Positions 16,095-19,159 of a stretch of DNA of 19,159 nucleotides are shown here, one piece after another (within the stretch, counting starts at the first letter, position 1; each line of letters opens with the position of its first letter). The stretch lies in NCBI GenBank assembly GCA_965659005.1, contig CBFHVG010000095.1, forward strand, positions 1 to 19,159, written 5' to 3'. The notes under the pieces are model-generated. The model saw nothing but the letters and a program-made list of their open reading frames with translations. It was not told the origin of the DNA and made no database searches. This DNA comes from CAYPTY01 sp965659005. GTDB lineage: Bacteria; Bacteroidota; Rhodothermia; Balneolales; Balneolaceae. The translations under genes were made by a program, and so were the position numbers.

Positions 16095-16823
16095 CTATTG
16101 ATTGCCTGAGTCTGAATCCAGTTTTCTCTTAAGCAGGTAAATGTCATTATTAAAGACACCGCCTATTTCGTAGGCCTTCACCAGAACAGATTTGGCGTCC
16201 TCAAGCTTATTCTGCTTTACAAGTGAGTTTGAAAGGAACCAATATGATTTTTCCTGCACTCTCTTCGAATCAGAACCAAAAGAAGCAGCTTCCATGAAGT
16301 TTGATTCAGCGCCAGAGAAGTCCTCTGAAGAATAGTTTATGATACCCAGATTTAATTGAGCTATTGCATAGTTAAGTGAATCATCATCAGAGCTGAATGA
16401 TTCGAATAATGACTTAGCTTCAGCGGTTTTATTTTCATTAAGTAACTGTGCGCCTGCTGAGAGTAAGGAATCCATACCCGAAAGGGCCTCGGTATTTCGA
16501 TAAGCAGTTGAGCTTTCGATTTGATTATAATTTATATCCTGAGCCAGGAAGTCACCAAGCTCTTGTGGGCTATCAATACGGAAGATTTGAATCATTGCCA
16601 CTATTAAAACAGCTGCTGCTGAGGCATACCAGGGCCATCTGGGCACTTTATTGATTTTCGTTGGTGCTGCATATTTTTCGATGATAGCTGCTCTAACGGT
16701 AGCTTCGAGCTCTAAGGTTTCAAGTAGTTCGGGGTCATTGGCGATATCCATCCATAGACCATCAATTTCCTCTTCAGGAAGCTCGCCTTTTACATATAAA
16801 TCTATTTTCTCTTGGGTATTCAT
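16095..16823 (-). CDS. Anti-sigma-like single-pass membrane protein with TPR region
   Basis: The 242-residue protein has a cytosolic N-terminus (1-60) with the opening MNTQEKIDLYVKGELP, typical of Bacteroidota anti-sigma-like proteins, one transmembrane helix at about 64-82, and a C-terminal extracytoplasmic part (~110-235) made of helix pairs that resemble three TPR repeats (ALNLG/AxxxF-type spacing, for example 152-170 and 187-212). It lies 74 bases downstream of the ECF sigma factor on the same strand. The inference is that the N-terminus binds the sigma factor and the TPR region senses or binds envelope partners. The classical anti-sigma zinc motif (HxxxCxxC) is absent. The A-rich stretch before the ATG fits the SD-poor initiation seen elsewhere in the window. 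Confidence 0.75.
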   Translation of the reverse strand: MNTQEKIDLYVKGELPEEEIDGLWMDIANDPELLETLELEATVRAAIIEKYAAPTKINKVPRWPWYASAAAVLIVAMIQIFRIDSPQELGDFLAQDINYNQIESSTAYRNTEALSGMDSLLSAGAQLLNENKTAEAKSLFESFSSDDDSLNYAIAQLNLGIINYSSEDFSGAESNFMEAASFGSDSKRVQEKSYWFLSNSLVKQNKLEDAKSVLVKAYEIGGVFNNDIYLLKRKLDSDSGNQ

Positions 16824-16897
16824 TTTTTTGTCAGATTGTGACGAATAGATTATTAGTTTTTATTCTTATCACATAAGACCGACGAAAAAGGTAGTCC

Positions 16898-17443
16898 TTA
16901 CATTTTTAATTTAGATTTATAGCACTCGTTAAGAATTTTAATGATCCTGTGCTTTTTGGTCCATGCATTGTTCACTGAAATCTTAAAGTGATTTGCTACA
17001 TCCTCTGCATCCATAGATGGATTAAGAAACCAGTATTTGATGTACTTCTGATGATCCTCTTTTAACTCTGAAATACATCTCATCAGTAAGCTTTTCTTCT
17101 CACTGTTTATTAAAACTGAAAGTTGGTCTGGTTGTTTGAGGGCTTTGTATTCAATTTTCTCGTCAAGCACCTCACTCTTCTTCTCTACCTTTTTGAAATA
17201 GTCATTTCTTGCAGTAGTAAGAGCATATGAGAGTAATGCATCCGGGTGTTGAATTTTATCATTCTTTACTCGCTGAACTATTTTGATCAATGTATTCTGG
17301 ACTGAATCCTCAGCATCCTCCTTCGAGGTATTCAGCCGTACCATCATATAAGAATACAAAGTCTGGTGAAGAGCCTTTAAGTAAATATCTATTGTACGGG
17401 TATCGTCTTCCCTGATTGCCCGAACCAATTCTGAATAGTTCAT
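16898..17443 (-). CDS. ECF-type RNA polymerase sigma factor
   Basis: The 181-residue protein has the two-domain ECF plan. Region 2 spans about 19-88, with the DAEDSVQNTLIKI helix (43-55) and the region 2.4-like segment SYALTTARNDYFKK (72-85), which should read the -10 element. Region 4 spans about 115-175, with the helix-turn-helix MDAEDVANHFKISVNNAWTKKH (144-165). There is no region 1 or 3. It directs RNA polymerase to a small regulon, presumably envelope- or stress-related, and is probably held by the membrane partner encoded 74 bases downstream. It diverges from scpA over a ~110-base region containing an inverted repeat and a TTGACA box. Region 4 is more divergent than in housekeeping ECFs, and no regulon can be inferred. 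Confidence 0.9.
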   Translation of the reverse strand: MNYSELVRAIREDDTRTIDIYLKALHQTLYSYMMVRLNTSKEDAEDSVQNTLIKIVQRVKNDKIQHPDALLSYALTTARNDYFKKVEKKSEVLDEKIEYKALKQPDQLSVLINSEKKSLLMRCISELKEDHQKYIKYWFLNPSMDAEDVANHFKISVNNAWTKKHRIIKILNECYKSKLKM

Positions 17444-17506
17444 TCAATTAATATAAGTCAAAAACGACCAACTCAATTCATGTTAAGGAACCTAAGCTAC
17501 AATTAA

Positions 17507-17521
17507 GACAAAATTTGTCAA
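17507..17521 (-). promoter_or_regulatory. Inverted repeat overlapping a -35-like TTGACA upstream of the sigma-factor gene
   Basis: GACAAA-N-TTTGTC (17507-17519) is a perfect 6+1+6 inverted repeat. Read on the minus strand it overlaps TTGACA (17521-17516), followed 16 bases later by a weak -10 (TAGCTT). It lies in the divergent region between the sigma factor and scpA, so it could be an operator for either gene. No expression evidence is available from sequence alone. Confidence 0.35.
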
Positions 17522-17554
17522 GATTTTAATTATTCAAGCACGTAGATTTTGATA

Positions 17555-18292
17555 ATGTATCGTGTACAGCTAAAAAACTTCGAAGGCCCACTGGATTTGC
17601 TCCTCTTTTTTATAAAAAGAGACGAGCTGGAAATCTATGATATCCCCATTTCTTATATCACAGAGCAGTTCATGGAGTATATCAATTTACTCGAAGAGCT
17701 TGATCTGGATGTAGCTTCTGAATTCATTTTAATGGCCAGCACACTGATGTCTATCAAGGCAAAAATGATGTTGCCCAGAGAAGAGGATGAGTTTGAAGAG
17801 CTCGACGAGAATGACCCCAGATATGAGCTTGTCCAAAAGCTTCTTGAGTATAAGCGCTATAAAGAGATGGCTGAAAAGATGGCTGATCTGGATGACGAAA
17901 TGAAGAAAAAGTATACACGTGGATTTCTGGAAGAAGATGAAGTTGAAAAACAAGCTTCTGGGGAAGCATTAACAGATGTAACACTCTTTGATCTTATTTC
18001 AGCATTTCAAAATGTGCTTCAGGAGATTAAGCGAAATAATGTTATTCATCATGTTGAAAAAGTACAATTCACAATTGAACAACAAGCTGAATTTGTTCTT
18101 GATCGACTCCAAAAACGAGGCCGCAGTTCCTTTTCAGAACTATGTTCTGTGCTCAAATCCAGAGAAGCGCTGGTGGTTACTTTTCTTGCTGTGCTTGAAA
18201 TGATCAAAGAACAACAGATAAACCTGTTTATTGAATCCAAACCAACAGACTTTTACTTAGACTTAAAACCGGTTGATGAAATTATCGGCTAG
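17555..18292 (+). CDS. scpA: Segregation and condensation protein A (kleisin)
   Basis: ScpA is the kleisin subunit that bridges the SMC heads with ScpB in bacterial condensin. The 245-residue protein begins MYRVQLKNFEGPLDLLLFFI; the GPLDLLL motif (11-17) is the family signature, followed by the N-terminal SMC-neck-binding helices (~20-75), an acidic linker (EEDEFEELDENDP, 76-88), a central ScpB-binding stretch and a C-terminal winged helix (~170-245). I chose the ATG at 17555; a TTG two codons earlier (17549) is open but gives an extra Met-Ile with no family support. No scpB or smc is in the window; the next gene (18-base gap) is a broken peptidase gene, so any original operon partner may be elsewhere. 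Confidence 0.96.
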   Translation: MYRVQLKNFEGPLDLLLFFIKRDELEIYDIPISYITEQFMEYINLLEELDLDVASEFILMASTLMSIKAKMMLPREEDEFEELDENDPRYELVQKLLEYKRYKEMAEKMADLDDEMKKKYTRGFLEEDEVEKQASGEALTDVTLFDLISAFQNVLQEIKRNNVIHHVEKVQFTIEQQAEFVLDRLQKRGRSSFSELCSVLKSREALVVTFLAVLEMIKEQQINLFIESKPTDFYLDLKPVDEIIG

Positions 18293-18310
18293 AGAACAGA
18301 GATAGAATAT

Positions 18311-18508
18311 ATGAGAAAGATAGGCTTCTGCTTACTGCTTATAGCAGTGTCATCCGGATGTTTAAAAGAGGTTTCAGATAGTCAAAGCCCAGTAGACGCT
18401 ATAGCTTTTCAGTCCGCTATATCGCAAGAAGCTCTAAAGAGAGACCTCACTTACTTTGCCTCTGATGTTATGCAAGGAAGGGACACCGGTGGTAATGGTG
18501 GCGGATAA
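18311..18508 (+). pseudogene. N-terminal fragment of an M28-type lipoprotein aminopeptidase
   Basis: The reading frame opens normally: ATG 18 bases after scpA, then a lipoprotein-like signal peptide ending SSGC (Cys17), then a short linker and the segment LKRDLTYFASDVMQGRDTGG (43-62), which is how many M28 metallopeptidases begin their catalytic domain. It then stops after GNGGG at codon 65, before any zinc ligand; intact members run to several hundred residues. In the +1 frame the same bases (18489-18521) read VVMVADNLMD and stop, which could be the old C-terminus joined out of frame by an internal deletion. The product would be inactive. The alternatives are a genuine short lipoprotein or an assembly collapse; the match to the M28 start makes the remnant reading preferable. 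Confidence 0.65.
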
Positions 18509-18538
18509 TCTGATGGATTAACAGATCTGGCTGAAACA

Positions 18539-18562
18539 AAAACCCGGGGTTCCGGGTTTTTT
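18539..18562. terminator. Strong intrinsic terminator behind the scpA/peptidase-remnant unit
   Basis: AAAACCCGG (18539-18547) pairs with CCGGGTTTT (18552-18560) around a GGTT loop, followed by T to 18562. The minus strand also shows a T-rich run after the stem (TTTTT-G-TTT), so it may serve convergent genes. Confidence 0.85.
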
Positions 18563-18587
18563 ATACCGAATAACTTACCCCGAAAAA

Positions 18588-18707
18588 CTAACCTTCTTTC
18601 CTTTTCTTTAATTGATCCATTTCTTGCTCAACATCACCTTCTTTATTCTTTTTGATTATGTTAAGGCTATCACAAAAACGATTTTCAAAATTTTCAATAG
18701 CCGCATT
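18588..18707 (-). pseudogene. Possible C-terminal remnant of a minus-strand gene
   Basis: A 39-codon open stretch without a plausible start ends in TAG at 18588-18590, just before the shared terminator. It reads like a charged protein tail (IENFENRFCDSLNIIKK, then NKEGDVEQEMDQLKKRKEG). An in-frame TAG (18708-18710) blocks it right beside the acetyltransferase start. It may be the end of a gene whose upstream part was lost, or chance reading of a pyrimidine-rich strand. No family is recognised. Confidence 0.25.
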
Positions 18708-18711
18708 CTAT

Positions 18712-19159
18712 ATGGACATTACAATCCGTAAAGCAACTTCGGATGATCTTCATAGCATTCTCGATGTTTTCATATCAGCAATTTCAGCTGTAAAAGAATC
18801 GGCTTATTCGAATAATCAAAAAAAAGCATGGCAAACTTCGGTTCAAAACCATGATAAATGGCTCAATCGAATTAGGAATCAATATTTTATGATTTGCGAG
18901 CTTGATAAACAGATCATTGGTTTTGCCTCCATCGACCATAAGAACTATCTAGATGTGCTGTTCGTTGATACAAAATTTCATAGAAAAGGAATTGCCTCAT
19001 CCTTATATAAGCATATCGCAAATCAGGCAAGAAAATCAGATTTAGACTACATTGAAACTCATTCAAGCCTAGTTGCTTTAGACTTCTTTCAGCGTAAAGG
19101 ATTCACCTTAATAAAAGAACAAGAAGTACAGATACAGGACCAACGTTTAACTAATTACA
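18712..19159 (+). CDS. GNAT-family N-acetyltransferase, partial at window end
   Basis: The 149 codons visible from the ATG at 18712 run off the window with no stop. The sequence MDITIRKATSDDLHSILDVF is the standard GNAT opening. Strand 4 and the acetyl-CoA-binding motif A follow (VLFVDTKFHRKGIASSLYKH, 82-101, with the RKGIAS pyrophosphate loop at 91-96), and the C-terminal LDFFQRKGF (123-131) is the usual motif B end. The YSNNQKKAW segment (32-40) resembles the YSPEQ..AW signature of the YafP-like subgroup. The acceptor substrate cannot be inferred. The gene is probably near complete, since ~150-160 residues is typical. It begins directly after the disturbed 18.5-18.7 kb interval, has no Shine-Dalgarno, and may be a recent arrival. 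Confidence 0.88.
   Translation, partial: MDITIRKATSDDLHSILDVFISAISAVKESAYSNNQKKAWQTSVQNHDKWLNRIRNQYFMICELDKQIIGFASIDHKNYLDVLFVDTKFHRKGIASSLYKHIANQARKSDLDYIETHSSLVALDFFQRKGFTLIKEQEVQIQDQRLTNY

Noticed and set aside
16090..16109. Hairpin TCAGGC/GCCTGA between ppk1 and the TPR gene
   Set aside because: The stem has only 6 bp, it lies partly in coding sequence, and neither strand has a T-run after it, so I do not call a terminator.
1..19159. Defence islands, CRISPR arrays, IS elements, tRNA genes or prophage segments
   Set aside because: The window was read for repeats, transposase or phage-like proteins and tRNA-like structures; none could be supported.

Overview
The window is an ordinary-looking stretch of chromosome from a moderately AT-rich Gram-negative bacterium, most likely of the Bacteroidota/Balneolota (FCB) type. 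This assignment is an inference. It rests on exported proteins whose signal peptides end in ...AQ, on genes that mostly lack Shine-Dalgarno sites and have A/T-rich leaders, on one candidate TAnnTTTG-like promoter, and on the mix of families: M14 peptidase with an extra C-terminal domain, paired exported amidohydrolases, an ECF sigma factor with a TPR-bearing partner. Coding density is high. No gap exceeds about 210 bases, and I see no tRNA, rRNA, CRISPR array, insertion sequence or prophage gene.

Layout. Positions 25-4882 (minus) hold a tight three-gene unit: an Nramp-like carrier, a HlyIII/PAQR membrane protein and a very large exported protein joining an HExxH metallopeptidase, a beta-propeller and a C-terminal outer-membrane barrel. 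Divergent from it, 5000-7591 (plus) encodes a secreted M14 carboxypeptidase with a C-terminal glutamine-amidotransferase-like region, ending at a hairpin terminator that can work in both directions. Positions 7671-10614 (minus) form an operon of two overlapping exported amidohydrolase paralogues followed by a DinB-family protein; one paralogue has lost most of its metal ligands. Upstream lie a polytopic membrane protein of unknown function (10680-11435), metK with its own terminator (11510-12634) and ruvB (12711-13727). ppk1 (13827-16067, plus) diverges from ruvB. An ECF sigma factor and its membrane TPR partner (16095-17443, minus) diverge from scpA (17555-18292, plus).

The right end is the only disturbed part. 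Behind scpA sits the first ~60 codons of an M28-type lipoprotein peptidase that stops abruptly, then a strong terminator, then a possible C-terminal remnant of an opposite-strand gene, then a GNAT acetyltransferase that runs off the window edge.

Functionally the window combines housekeeping (metK, ruvB, scpA, ppk1) with a cell-envelope and peptide/metal theme: four exported hydrolases, an outer-membrane protease-barrel fusion, one carrier and a sigma/anti-sigma-like pair. No obvious new defence or mobile system was found. The best leads are the protease-propeller-barrel fusion, the degenerate amidohydrolase partner, the Nramp-like carrier lacking the usual metal-binding motifs, and the broken peptidase locus.
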